Assembly (NCBI RefSeq): GCF_015477605.1
Contig: NZ_JADLQX010000001.1
Coordinates: 372,001-436,000 of the forward strand
From: Nocardia amamiensis
Lineage (GTDB): Bacteria; Actinomycetota; Actinomycetes; Mycobacteriales; Mycobacteriaceae
Direction of reading: 5' to 3'
Length of the DNA stretch: 64,000 nucleotides
Positions 35,941-44,025 of the stretch are shown here, piece after piece. The translations under genes and the position numbers were made by a program. The notes below the pieces were generated by a model. The model was given only the letters and a program-made list of their open reading frames with translations. It did not search any database and was not told the DNA's origin. Within the stretch, counting starts at the first letter, position 1; each line of letters opens with the position of its first letter.

Positions 35941-36771
35941 GTGGCTCGAAGTAAGATCGGATTGCACGATAGATCGACAGCTCTGCTGGAGAAGCTGGTC
36001 AATCGACTGCCCGCCGGGGATGTCGAATACGCCGAAATAATGTCGTTCGGCGGGGAGACGGGCTTACTCGTCGACGTACTCGCGGGTTCCCTTTTCAATC
36101 AGAGGATACCGATAACGCCCGACGAGTATGCTGAACTGTGCGATATACTTTCCAAGTTCAAGATCCCGGTACGGCATGGCAGATTCATCAATAATCGTGA
36201 CGAGGTGATCGCGGACCTGGTTGTGCGCGATCGTTTGGTCGAGGGCCCGGTATTCGCGGTCGTTGCGAGTGAACTGCCGGGTTTCGATGCCTTCGAGGCG
36301 TTGGGCCATGACGAACTGCGCCATCTCGAATCGATTGAGCATCGAGTAACCGGATTGCCGGTGAAGACGTTCGACTGGGTTCTGCTGGAATGGGCCACCA
36401 GTGTTCTGAGACTGGAAAGCGATTCGACGCGGAAGAGTGACGAGTGGAATGCTTGGACGGTTGACGATCTGCTAGACGAGTTGCGAATTAGAGACGCTAT
36501 CGAAGCCATTCTTCCAGAGTTGGACGAGCCTCTTCGCCTGGCGGTCGAGAGATGGGTTTCCGAATATGATCGGATATATTTATCATTCACCGTGGAGGAT
36601 TCTCGGCGCTGGATAGCGTGGAAGGCGAAACGCTCGAAGCTCGAGCTGGCGTGGTGGTGGTATCGCATTCCGGAATATGGGCCGGTGGCGGTGGAGTACG
36701 AGAGTTTTATCACGGGCTTCGAGGAATGGAAGCGCAAGCGCGCAGCCGCGGGCGGTACTGCCGAGTATTGA
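35941..36771 (+). CDS. Candidate immunity protein for the EndoU toxin (MafI-like N-terminus)
   Basis: A GTG at 35941, seven bases after GAGGAGG, opens a 276-residue soluble acidic protein 60 bases after the toxin. Its first 80 or so residues ('LHDRSTALLEKLVNRLPAGD', 'SFGGETGLLVDVLAGSLF', 'ITPDEYAELCDIL') resemble MafI-family immunity proteins, which pair with EndoU toxins in Maf systems. The remaining 180 residues are helical and unrecognised, possibly a second domain or fused neighbour. Base composition is clearly more AT-rich than nearby genes, a sign of separate acquisition. Confidence 0.6.
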   Translation: MARSKIGLHDRSTALLEKLVNRLPAGDVEYAEIMSFGGETGLLVDVLAGSLFNQRIPITPDEYAELCDILSKFKIPVRHGRFINNRDEVIADLVVRDRLVEGPVFAVVASELPGFDAFEALGHDELRHLESIEHRVTGLPVKTFDWVLLEWATSVLRLESDSTRKSDEWNAWTVDDLLDELRIRDAIEAILPELDEPLRLAVERWVSEYDRIYLSFTVEDSRRWIAWKAKRSKLELAWWWYRIPEYGPVAVEYESFITGFEEWKRKRAAAGGTAEY

Positions 36772-36995
36772 TCGGCCTGAGTGCTCCCGGCACCTTGACT
36801 ATTCGACTTCGTCGTGTCCCGCTGACCGGATATCGACGGCCGGTCCTGGTCCGAGCAGGAAAAGTCCGATTCCAAGCCGAATCGGAACCTTTGCTCGCGG
36901 CGTAAGGCCGACGAAGTGTGGGCGGAGCAGGTTCCTCAGCGGCGGAACGACGAGTAGGCCACTCGCACAACATTTTCGATCCTCATCGAGACGGA

Positions 36996-37020
36996 GCCTC
37001 GAACCGTAACGGTTCGAGGC
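36996..37020 (+). terminator. Terminator after the first toxin/immunity module
   Basis: A 10-11 bp stem (36996-37005 with 37011-37020) with a tight loop, followed by TTCTC. It lies in a 360-base gap (36772-37131) that otherwise shows nothing, apart from whatever promoter starts the tail operon. Confidence 0.75.
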
Positions 37021-37131
37021 TTCTCGCATTCCCGGATCGAAATTCACTTCTCCTCGGACCGCTTCGGCGTGTCCGGCGTTGCGAGATCGACAACTATCAC
37101 TACCAACCCAACAGAGCGGCACGCGAAAACT

Positions 37132-37761
37132 ATGTCTGACAGAGAAATCGTTCGATCCGTACGGTTCGGTAACCATCAGCCACCGTCGGGCTACACCAAA
37201 ACCGATACCGGGCAGCTGGTTACGCCGGAGTTCATGGCTTTGATCCAGCATGCGCTGTCCGGCAAGCTCGCCGAATCCGAGGCGACCGCGGAACTCGATC
37301 CGCAGGTGCGCGCGCTTGCGGAGGAGTTGTCCGTGATCCACCTGCCGGAATGGCGCGACAGTGTGGGACGCAAGCGCGCCGAACCCGCTGTCACGAGTAT
37401 CAAACAGGCCACCCGGGTCGCGGACTACCTCGTCAAGCGTGGCGTGCGAGTGCATCCCGAACTGGAGGAGATCCGTTGGACGCCGACTCCGGGTGGAATG
37501 CCGGGTGCGTTCGATATCGGGTTACACGTCACCAAGGACGAGGACGGGCAGTGGCCCGCACCCGACCCGGAATCGTTCTACGACTTCGACGATATCGAGG
37601 TCGAGCAGACCGATGAGGGGCTTTGGTGCGCAACCCATCCGCGTGGACTCGCCGTCGAGGCCACGACCAAGACCGAAGCCTACGCCGGGATCGTCGATCG
37701 ACTGCGCGAGCGGATCGAGCGGGCCCGAAAAGCCGATGAAAGGCGGCCGCACGATGAGTGA
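37132..37761 (+). CDS. Hypothetical protein at the head of the tail operon (209 aa)
   Basis: A soluble, acidic 209-residue protein overlapping the tail terminator gene by eight bases. 'SGYTKTDTGQLVTPEFMALI' and 'GGMPGAFDIGLHVTKDEDGQ' are notable segments; a final helix is highly charged ('RLRERIERARKADERR'). In siphoviruses this position usually holds a head-tail connector, but I see no connector signature. In a headless particle it could cap the tail or regulate assembly. Not recognised. Confidence 0.65.
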   Translation: MSDREIVRSVRFGNHQPPSGYTKTDTGQLVTPEFMALIQHALSGKLAESEATAELDPQVRALAEELSVIHLPEWRDSVGRKRAEPAVTSIKQATRVADYLVKRGVRVHPELEEIRWTPTPGGMPGAFDIGLHVTKDEDGQWPAPDPESFYDFDDIEVEQTDEGLWCATHPRGLAVEATTKTEAYAGIVDRLRERIERARKADERRPHDE

Positions 37762-38191
37762 ACGAATCATGTTCGCCGATATAGAGAAGACGCTTGTCGA
37801 CTACCTGACCACCGAACTGGCCGCGCTGTCGGATACCGCGCAGGTCGTGACACGGGTTCCCGACCCGCGACCGACGCGGATGGTGCGCGTCCTCCGGAAC
37901 GACCGCAAACGTCGTAACGACCGTGAGGATCGCGAGGGCATACGCGGACCCAACCTGATCTTGGACCGACCACGGGTAATCCTCGAGTGCTCCGATGATG
38001 CCGGAGCCGCAGGCGGTTTGGCCGCGACGGTGCGCGCCATACTGTCGGTCGCGTCGCCCGGTTACCTCGGCACGGTGTGGTGCGACTACATCGATGACGT
38101 CGGCGTGGAGAACGATACCGACCCCGCGACGAACGCCCCGCGGCAGCTGATCATCGTCGATCTGTGCGTACGAGGGAAGCTTCTCGCCTGA
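37754..38191 (+). CDS. Tail terminator-like protein
   Basis: A 145-residue protein of the size and position of siphovirus tail terminators (lambda gpU type). It begins 'MSERIMFADIEKTLVDYLTT', has a central 'RPRVILECSDDAGAAGGLAA' and ends with strand 'LIIVDLCVRGKLLA'. Immediately upstream of the major tail protein is the canonical place. The protein would form the ring that stops tube polymerisation, needed with or without a head. Assignment rests mainly on order and size. Confidence 0.65.
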   Translation: MSERIMFADIEKTLVDYLTTELAALSDTAQVVTRVPDPRPTRMVRVLRNDRKRRNDREDREGIRGPNLILDRPRVILECSDDAGAAGGLAATVRAILSVASPGYLGTVWCDYIDDVGVENDTDPATNAPRQLIIVDLCVRGKLLA

Positions 38192-38193
38192 CT

Positions 38194-38260
38194 TCGGCAC
38201 TGGCATGTGCCGACACAATTGTGCAGAGCATCGCTCTCACATGACTCCCGTCCGGGAGTC
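38194..38260 (+). promoter_or_regulatory. Two hairpins before the major tail protein gene
   Basis: TCGGCAC (38194-38200) pairs with GTGCCGA (38207-38213), and GACTCCC (38243-38249) pairs with GGGAGTC (38254-38260). They lie in the 127-base gap before the most abundant structural gene and may mark mRNA processing or stability. Confidence 0.4.
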
Positions 38261-38318
38261 GCACAACTGAAAACCGAATCCCTAGGGCCTGCGCAACAAT
38301 CCCGAAGGGAAAATCGAA

Positions 38319-38906
38319 ATGGCACTGCCTTCCAGCAAGTACATCGGCGCCGGCACCCCGGACATCGCCGTGACCGGCGGCGTTCTGGTGGCCCCCCTGG
38401 CCACTGCGCTGCCGACCTCGGCCTCGGACGCACCGAATGCCGCGTTCAAGGCGCTCGGCTACGTCTCCGAGGACGGTATCGAGTCCAAGGGCGAGCGCAA
38501 GATCGAGACGATCAAGGACTGGAACGCCGACATCATCGCGCAGCTGCAGACCGAACACTCGGTGCGCTTCGCACTGACCCTGTACGCGGTCTGGGACCAG
38601 GACGTCCTGAACGAAGTGTTCGGCTCGAACAATGTGACGGCCACCGCGGCCACGTCCACTTCGGGCAAGCTGATCAAGGTCGAGGAGACCGGTTCGGTGC
38701 TGCCGCACCGCGCCTGGATCTTCGACATGAAGAACGAGGACAAGAAGCTCCGCATTGTCCTCCCGAACGCCAAGATCACCGCGGCGACCGAGAAGAAGTT
38801 CGTCTCGAAGGAGCTGGCCGGCTTCAACATCACCATCGAGGCGTTCAAGAACGACGCCGGTGTGAAGGCCTACCGCTACCTCGACGACGGTAACCGCACC
38901 GCCTGA
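38319..38906 (+). CDS. Major tail tube protein
   Basis: A 195-residue protein typical of actinophage siphovirus major tail proteins: 'ALGYVSEDGIESKGERKIET', 'IKDWNADIIAQLQTEHSVRF' and 'RIVLPNAKIT' are the recognisable beta-barrel segments. It would stack as hexameric rings to form the flexible tail tube. A GAAGGGAAAA ribosome-binding site and a flanking terminator fit high, separate expression. No C-terminal Ig decoration domain is present. Confidence 0.87.
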   Translation: MALPSSKYIGAGTPDIAVTGGVLVAPLATALPTSASDAPNAAFKALGYVSEDGIESKGERKIETIKDWNADIIAQLQTEHSVRFALTLYAVWDQDVLNEVFGSNNVTATAATSTSGKLIKVEETGSVLPHRAWIFDMKNEDKKLRIVLPNAKITAATEKKFVSKELAGFNITIEAFKNDAGVKAYRYLDDGNRTA

Positions 38907-38912
38907 TAAGCC

Positions 38913-38965
38913 CCCAGCGGCGGCGGGAATCGAACCTATGCGCAGGCCCGCCCGCCGCCGCTGGG
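38913..38965 (+). terminator. Partial terminator after the major tail protein
   Basis: A perfect 15-bp GC-rich stem (38913-38927 with 38951-38965) with a 23-base loop. It follows the major tail gene inside the operon, a usual way to make tube protein in excess. Confidence 0.8.
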
Positions 38966-39017
38966 CCTCTCCATCGAAGCCTGCGCACACATATGAGATG
39001 AAAGGGTCCGCGAACCA

Positions 39018-39308
39018 ATGGCCTCCCCGAAAGTGCCGAACACCATTGACGAGATCACCAGGGTCAAGGAGGACTTCGTACATCGCATCGGCGACGTCGA
39101 GGTTCGTCTTCCCTCGCTGTCCTACCTGAAGCCTGGCTTCATTCGCCGTATCCGGCGTATGAACAGTGTCGATGCGATGTATACCCTGATCGAGATGAGC
39201 GCATCTCCTGCCGCGCTTGCGGTACTGGACGACATGGATCCCACCGAATACCAGGCATTGCTAGATGAATGGCGCGCGCATTCGGGGGTCGGCCTGGGGG
39301 AATCCTGA
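39018..39308 (+). CDS. Tail assembly chaperone, short form (gpG-like)
   Basis: A 96-residue protein right after the major tail gene: 'TIDEITRVKEDFVHRIGDVE' and 'LIEMSASPAALAVLDDMDPT' are the helical segments typical of phage gpG chaperones, which bind the tape-measure protein during tail assembly. It ends at TGA 39306-39308, just after a slippery heptamer, so it is also the first part of a frameshifted fusion. Confidence 0.82.
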   Translation: MASPKVPNTIDEITRVKEDFVHRIGDVEVRLPSLSYLKPGFIRRIRRMNSVDAMYTLIEMSASPAALAVLDDMDPTEYQALLDEWRAHSGVGLGES

Positions 39309-39694
39309 GCCTCGATGCTCTGGTCGAAGAGCACACCGAGGCAATTGAATACGACTTGATCGCACTCGGACTCAGATTGCGTCAGCTGGGGTCGGAGGAA
39401 CTGAGCTGGCGTGACCTCAAAGCCATCGTCAGACTGGCGCCGGTCGACTCGGCGCTGTCCCGGGCTATGCGGCCCGACGACTATCGGTGGCAACTCAACG
39501 AGCACCTGCTCGCCTCGATGGCCGACTCGCTCCGGTGGCTGGTGTGGTCCAAAACCACCGCGGCCCAGCAGAATCGCGACCGGCCCGAGCCGATACCCCG
39601 GCCCGGGTTGAAATCGACCACCGAGCGTATCGGGACTTCAGTCGGTGTCGGTGAACTGAACAGGTTTCTCGGCTGGGCTGATCGCCAAGAGTGA
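39018..39694 (+). CDS. Tail assembly chaperone, long form (gpGT-like) made by -1 frameshift
   Basis: Reading shifts from the short-form frame to the -1 frame at GGGGGAA (39296-39302), joining 'HSGVGLG' to 'GILSLDALVEEHTEAIEYDL' and running to 39694. The downstream frame has no ribosome-binding site of its own and gives the T-domain ('LNEHLLASMADSLRWLVW'). The fused product of about 225 residues recruits tail tube subunits to the tape measure in lambda-like assembly. Only a fraction of ribosomes would make it. Confidence 0.82.
39296..39302 (+). promoter_or_regulatory. -1 programmed frameshift site GGGGGAA
   Basis: In the zero frame the codons are CTG GGG GAA TCC TGA. A one-base backward slip keeps G-G-G pairing in the P site and G-G-A in place of G-A-A in the A site. 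Heptamers of this type serve tail-chaperone frameshifting in actinophages, as far as I recall. Confidence 0.78.
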
Positions 39695-39698
39695 AGTA

Positions 39699-40565
39699 TC
39701 AGCTCGATCGAGCGCGATAAATTCGCGCCATCTCCTTACGATCCTCCCAAGAGGGCGGTGTGAGCATGGACTTCAATTCGGAGGTCGATATGGTGCGAAG
39801 TTTCTCCGGTTGATTCTGAAAGTATCGAAGAGTGGATAAGAGTGAATTTGCATTGTCCACCCAGAGCGTAGTTGGTACTCGCCAGGGGCCACTGTCAGAG
39901 GAATTAGGCGGTAGCCATTTCGACAGAGGCCTGGACGGCGCGGGGCGCGAAATCATTGCTCCCGTGGAGCACTGTAGTGTGATAAAGGCTTCGGACGAGC
40001 CGACGTCACCACCTATTTCGGTCAATGATATCCACGGAAACTCCCAGTCGCACCTATGTGTGGAGATGCGCAGACTGTGTGGTGTCAAAATCAGAAGACC
40101 GGTACGGATGTATCTGATATCGTGCCAACCGATGTAAATTGTTATCGAGAACATTATGGCCCCTGCGGCGATCAGCAAGGCACTTCGCTCGATGAATCCG
40201 GATAGTGTGGCACCGAGGCTCAAAGTCGTCAATCCGCCGAAGAACACTAGAGTTCTGACCGGCCGGAACCTGTGCCGTAATGAGAATGTTTGCAATTCTC
40301 TGTCTGATTCTATGGATGGGGAGCGGGTGCTACGCGCAGCGGTGTCCAGGATGATCCCGAACGCCGCTCCAGATACGCCGATCAGTGCAACCGCCAGCGG
40401 CACCGGATCTCGCCGCTGAATGGCGACGGCAGTGACTAGAACGGCCAGCAAAGCAAATGGCGACATCAGCAACAGCCAGCTGATTCCTCGGCCTTCCGGC
40501 CAGACATACTGCCATCGATAGTCTGGTGGCGAGCCTGCCGTGCCGGGCATGCTGGGTGCATCCAT
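39699..40565 (-). CDS. Four-helix membrane protein inserted against the tail operon
   Basis: A 288-residue protein on the opposite strand, between the chaperone and tape-measure genes, which are normally adjacent. ATG 40565 is four bases after GGAGGGG. Membrane helices lie at about 30-50 ('WLLLMSPFALLAVLVTAVAI'), 55-77, 100-120 and 125-145. The cytoplasmic C-terminal half ('TPHSLRISTHRCDWEFPWIS') resembles a bacterial PH-like domain. Composition is AT-richer than its neighbours, so it is a likely cargo ('moron') gene. It might protect the producer from its own particle; that is speculation. Confidence 0.75.
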   Translation of the reverse strand: MDAPSMPGTAGSPPDYRWQYVWPEGRGISWLLLMSPFALLAVLVTAVAIQRRDPVPLAVALIGVSGAAFGIILDTAARSTRSPSIESDRELQTFSLRHRFRPVRTLVFFGGLTTLSLGATLSGFIERSALLIAAGAIMFSITIYIGWHDIRYIRTGLLILTPHSLRISTHRCDWEFPWISLTEIGGDVGSSEAFITLQCSTGAMISRPAPSRPLSKWLPPNSSDSGPWRVPTTLWVDNANSLLSTLRYFQNQPEKLRTISTSELKSMLTPPSWEDRKEMARIYRARSS

Positions 40566-40705
40566 GGAACCCCTCCGTGTAACTAAATCGTCAATCGTCA
40601 TGCCTGGTCGGATCGGTCGTCGCAACCATGACGGGTCGATTGTCGCACAAGGGTGAGGGATTTGCAGTACATATTTCATCAATAATTGTCGACAGGAGTG
40701 TGGTC

Positions 40706-43135
40706 ATGTCGGATGACGAATTCAGCGGCAGCCTTCTCGATGTGTTGAAGACAGTGAAAGAAGGCAAGAATCGGTCGGAGAATCCGAGTTCTCAGACGGG
40801 GGGCCCGTCGGCAAACGCCGCGCCAACCACGACCGGCAGTAGCAGCGAGGTCATGAACATCCTTGTGCCCCAGGCGCGGCCCCCGGCTGCTCCGGCGCCG
40901 GCGCAGAACCTTCCCTACCCCGTCGGTGGTGGTCCAAAGTTGGATCCCGGTCAGAGTGTGACGCCGCCGGGTGGCACGACTATACACAACGGCGGCGTGG
41001 GCGATATCGGTGCTTCCCCTGCGGCGCCATCCGTGTTGGGCCTTATCGATGTTCTGGCGATTGTCAAAAATGATGACATCGCCGCGCATACCGGCGCGAA
41101 GATCGATCTCTCTGATGCGAATCGAACAAACCCGAGGCCAGTGACGGTTACGCTGCCCTCAGGAGGCAAGTTCTCGATCCGGACGAGTATGGGCGACGAT
41201 TTCTATACGCGATCCGTGGTAATGACCGGGCCGGACGGTCAGCCATACGTAGATTTCGATTCGACGACCCGCCGATTCAATGAGCCGATACTCGGCTTCG
41301 GTACACATTTCGATATGGAAGAGGATGCCGACGGAAATCCGAAGCGGGCAATCATATATGGGTCTTCGTCCGCTAAGGAGATACTATTCGGACCTGAGGG
41401 GCTGACGATCGTTCCGCTGGATCCGAAGCAGCGGGAATTCAAATTGCTTCCAGCTCCGCTCGACACCGGGATCATTGCTGTCAATGGTACCCAAGTAGGT
41501 TCGCTAGAGGGGGTGCGGGTTGTTTCTAACACGACAGCGTCGGAAATGCAGACAGGCGCCAATTGGCTGGATAGATACGCGTATCGTCTATTTCCTGGAG
41601 CGATCGATAACGTTGAGCTTGCGACACGTGACCTGACCGTCACAGCTCCGGGGGGAAAGTCTGTTCCGCTAGGCGTCGGAAGGCTTAGTGGTGCGATCGG
41701 AGCAACAACACTGCCGCTGGCGATCTGGGGTGATATGCAGGGTGGTGATTCCTTTCAGCGGGCATCAGTCCGTGAGGGTACTGGACTGTTGACCGGATTG
41801 GCACTCAGTGCCGCCACGGGTGCTGGGCTCGGATTTTTTGCGGGCGGCGTCGGAGCCGTTCCTGGTTTCTTTGCAGGTCTGATTGCTGGGATGGCGGGCT
41901 CGTACGCCGGATCGAAGGCGATGGACTACGTTCTTCCTCCGGATTTCGGCGGACCGGACGGCAGGGTCGAGAATCCGCCGCCCACGTGGTTGCTGCCCGA
42001 CGATCCGGCATCTCTGCGGGAATATATCGGTGCTCTCGAGCAGTCGGAGCCTGAGAAACCGACGAACCACGGATATGTCGGCCGCGGTCCGGCGAACTAT
42101 GATTCGTACAACACCAAGAAATATCTGCACGACGAGTGGCAAACACAAATCGATGCCGCACGCGAGAAACTCGGTCAGGTCGAGAATCCGAAGGCGGAAC
42201 ATCGTGCGGCCGGTGGGTACATCTCGGGCCCGGGCGGGTCTACCGACGATTTGATCCCCGCCTGGTTGTCCAACGGTGAATATGTAGTCAATGCTTCGGC
42301 AACAGCCGATAATCTCCCGATCCTGCAGGCGATCAACTCGGGGTGGGTGCCTTCCGCCGATCTGCTGCACGGCCTGGTTCCGGGATTCTCGCCAGTGGGG
42401 TGGACCGGCGTGTACACAACTCCGAAACGAACACTGGATCCTGCGGAATGGTCATCGATCATGCCGCCGCAGCCCGAGAGTGGGGGCAGCGGGATAGATC
42501 TGGAGGCGCTGATCGAATCGTCGCGAATCCAGCCGATCAAGACACTGGAGTCCCCCGGTCCCAGTCCGTGGAAGCTGAAGACGCTGGAATTGCCCGGTCC
42601 GAGTTTGAGTGTGCCAGATGATTCGCGGCAACGGCCGGCAACCTCCGATGAGAATGCGGGCCCGTTCGGACTGGACCAGAATGTCCTGGCCCGGGGCTTC
42701 CTCGAGGGTGCGATCGCCGGAGCGAAGGGCGGGCCGTTCGGCATGCTCGGGGGCGGCGTTTCCGGACTTGCCGTCACTGCGGGGGGCGCGATCGGCACCG
42801 CCATCGGTACGGCGCTGATGCCCGCCCTGGGCCCCGCGGCACCGCTCGGCCCGGTTATCGGCGAGGCTCTCGGCTCCACTATCGGCCAGATGGGCGCGGA
42901 GGCGCTGCTCGAACCGGTCGAGCAGGTTGTCGGCTACGCGGCCGATACCGCGAAGGAGGTTATCGGTAACGGTTTCGGCCTCGTCGATCTGGCGGAAGGC
43001 CCCGGCGGTTACACACCGCGACAAGACATTTACAACTTCAACGGTATGGATCCGAAGAGCGCCGCGATTGCGGTCGAGCGGGTCCGCCGGCGCCGTTCAT
43101 TGGCGCAGCAACGTGGAGGAGGGCTCGGGCGATGA
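40706..43135 (+). CDS. Tape-measure-like protein with atypical N-terminal half
   Basis: An 809-residue protein in the tape-measure position. The C-terminal half is typical: hydrophobic Gly/Ala helices ('GLGFFAGGVGAVPGFFAGLI', 'TAGGAIGTAIGTALMPALGP'), the tape-measure motif 'AGGYISGPGGSTDDLIPAWL' followed by 'SNGEYVVNASA', and the terminal 'YNFNGMDPKSAAIAVERVRR' (776-795). The N-terminal half is not coiled-coil but Pro-rich and then beta-rich ('FSIRTSMGDDFYTRSVVMTG'), unlike ordinary tape measures. The ATG at 40706 has AGGAG upstream; the longer in-frame start at 40628 has none. In a tail it sets length and passes through the tube; here it could also carry or anchor cargo. Confidence 0.75.
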   Translation: MSDDEFSGSLLDVLKTVKEGKNRSENPSSQTGGPSANAAPTTTGSSSEVMNILVPQARPPAAPAPAQNLPYPVGGGPKLDPGQSVTPPGGTTIHNGGVGDIGASPAAPSVLGLIDVLAIVKNDDIAAHTGAKIDLSDANRTNPRPVTVTLPSGGKFSIRTSMGDDFYTRSVVMTGPDGQPYVDFDSTTRRFNEPILGFGTHFDMEEDADGNPKRAIIYGSSSAKEILFGPEGLTIVPLDPKQREFKLLPAPLDTGIIAVNGTQVGSLEGVRVVSNTTASEMQTGANWLDRYAYRLFPGAIDNVELATRDLTVTAPGGKSVPLGVGRLSGAIGATTLPLAIWGDMQGGDSFQRASVREGTGLLTGLALSAATGAGLGFFAGGVGAVPGFFAGLIAGMAGSYAGSKAMDYVLPPDFGGPDGRVENPPPTWLLPDDPASLREYIGALEQSEPEKPTNHGYVGRGPANYDSYNTKKYLHDEWQTQIDAAREKLGQVENPKAEHRAAGGYISGPGGSTDDLIPAWLSNGEYVVNASATADNLPILQAINSGWVPSADLLHGLVPGFSPVGWTGVYTTPKRTLDPAEWSSIMPPQPESGGSGIDLEALIESSRIQPIKTLESPGPSPWKLKTLELPGPSLSVPDDSRQRPATSDENAGPFGLDQNVLARGFLEGAIAGAKGGPFGMLGGGVSGLAVTAGGAIGTAIGTALMPALGPAAPLGPVIGEALGSTIGQMGAEALLEPVEQVVGYAADTAKEVIGNGFGLVDLAEGPGGYTPRQDIYNFNGMDPKSAAIAVERVRRRRSLAQQRGGGLGR

Positions 43136-44025
43136 CCTACCAGCTCTTGGATAGACACGATACGAAGATCGTCGTCTGGGACGTCAACGGACGGGTCTGG
43201 CACCTGTCCGGGGCGAACGGCGGTCGTGAGGGCGTGCGATTGTCGAAGCAGACCGGCAATATGTTCGCACCGGTGAAGCTGCTGGTCTCCGAAGGGGCGC
43301 GGCAGGACGGGGCGACCTTCCTGCGATCGGTGCGGTCGAAGAAGGAGTGGGATTTCGTCGTCATGATCTCTGCCGCCGCGAAAAACGGCAGCAACAACAC
43401 GGTGCGGGATTTCTACGCCGTGCACGACGCCTGGTTCCGCGGTTGGTCCACCGACAAACCGGTCACTGTCGGGTATTACACCCGCCATCAGGGGTGGCGA
43501 TTCCAGCAGGCGCAGGTCGATGCGCCGCCCGAGGCGATCGGCGATGTCGATCCCGCGCGGAATGCTCTCGCGATCTACAAGATGTCGGCTGTCGCGATGG
43601 ACCCGCTGGAGCGGCACTTCGACGAGACCGCGGTGTGGACCAACTCCAGCGGCATCGGCGAAGGTATCGTGCGGGCCCGCAACGCCGCCGATCAGCCCGC
43701 TTGGCCGCGGTACACGATGAACGGACCGGGCCGCTGGTCGATTCTCGACCCGGTCGGCGGCGATCTGCTGCGGATGGTGCAGACCCCGACGCTGCCCGCG
43801 AACGCGACACTGCGCATCGACACCCATCCGCGGCATCGCACAGCGCGCACATACACCTCCGGTGACAGTGATCCCGTCAACGTATGGGGACAGCTGGCCG
43901 GTCGCCGCTGGCTGGCCGCGCTGCCGCCGTGGAGCGCGACCGATATCACGGTCAAGGTTGAGGGCGGCAACACGCAGTCCAGCCTGATCGTGGCGATCAC
44001 CCCTCGATCCTCCAGGCCGTTCTGA
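43132..44025 (+). CDS. Distal tail protein (Dit-like)
   Basis: A 297-residue protein whose start overlaps the tape-measure stop (ATGA). 'TKIVVWDVNGRVWHLSGANG' at the N-terminus and the long galectin-like C-terminal part ('TYTSGDSDPVNVWGQLAGRR') are typical of actinophage minor tail proteins of the Dit class. It would form the ring joining tail tube and tip hub. The call rests on position, size and general fold. Confidence 0.72.
   Translation: MTYQLLDRHDTKIVVWDVNGRVWHLSGANGGREGVRLSKQTGNMFAPVKLLVSEGARQDGATFLRSVRSKKEWDFVVMISAAAKNGSNNTVRDFYAVHDAWFRGWSTDKPVTVGYYTRHQGWRFQQAQVDAPPEAIGDVDPARNALAIYKMSAVAMDPLERHFDETAVWTNSSGIGEGIVRARNAADQPAWPRYTMNGPGRWSILDPVGGDLLRMVQTPTLPANATLRIDTHPRHRTARTYTSGDSDPVNVWGQLAGRRWLAALPPWSATDITVKVEGGNTQSSLIVAITPRSSRPF

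Noticed and set aside
36781..36840. TTGACT at 36795 as promoter of the tail operon
   Set aside because: No acceptable -10 box at 16-19 bases. The tail operon promoter remains unplaced.
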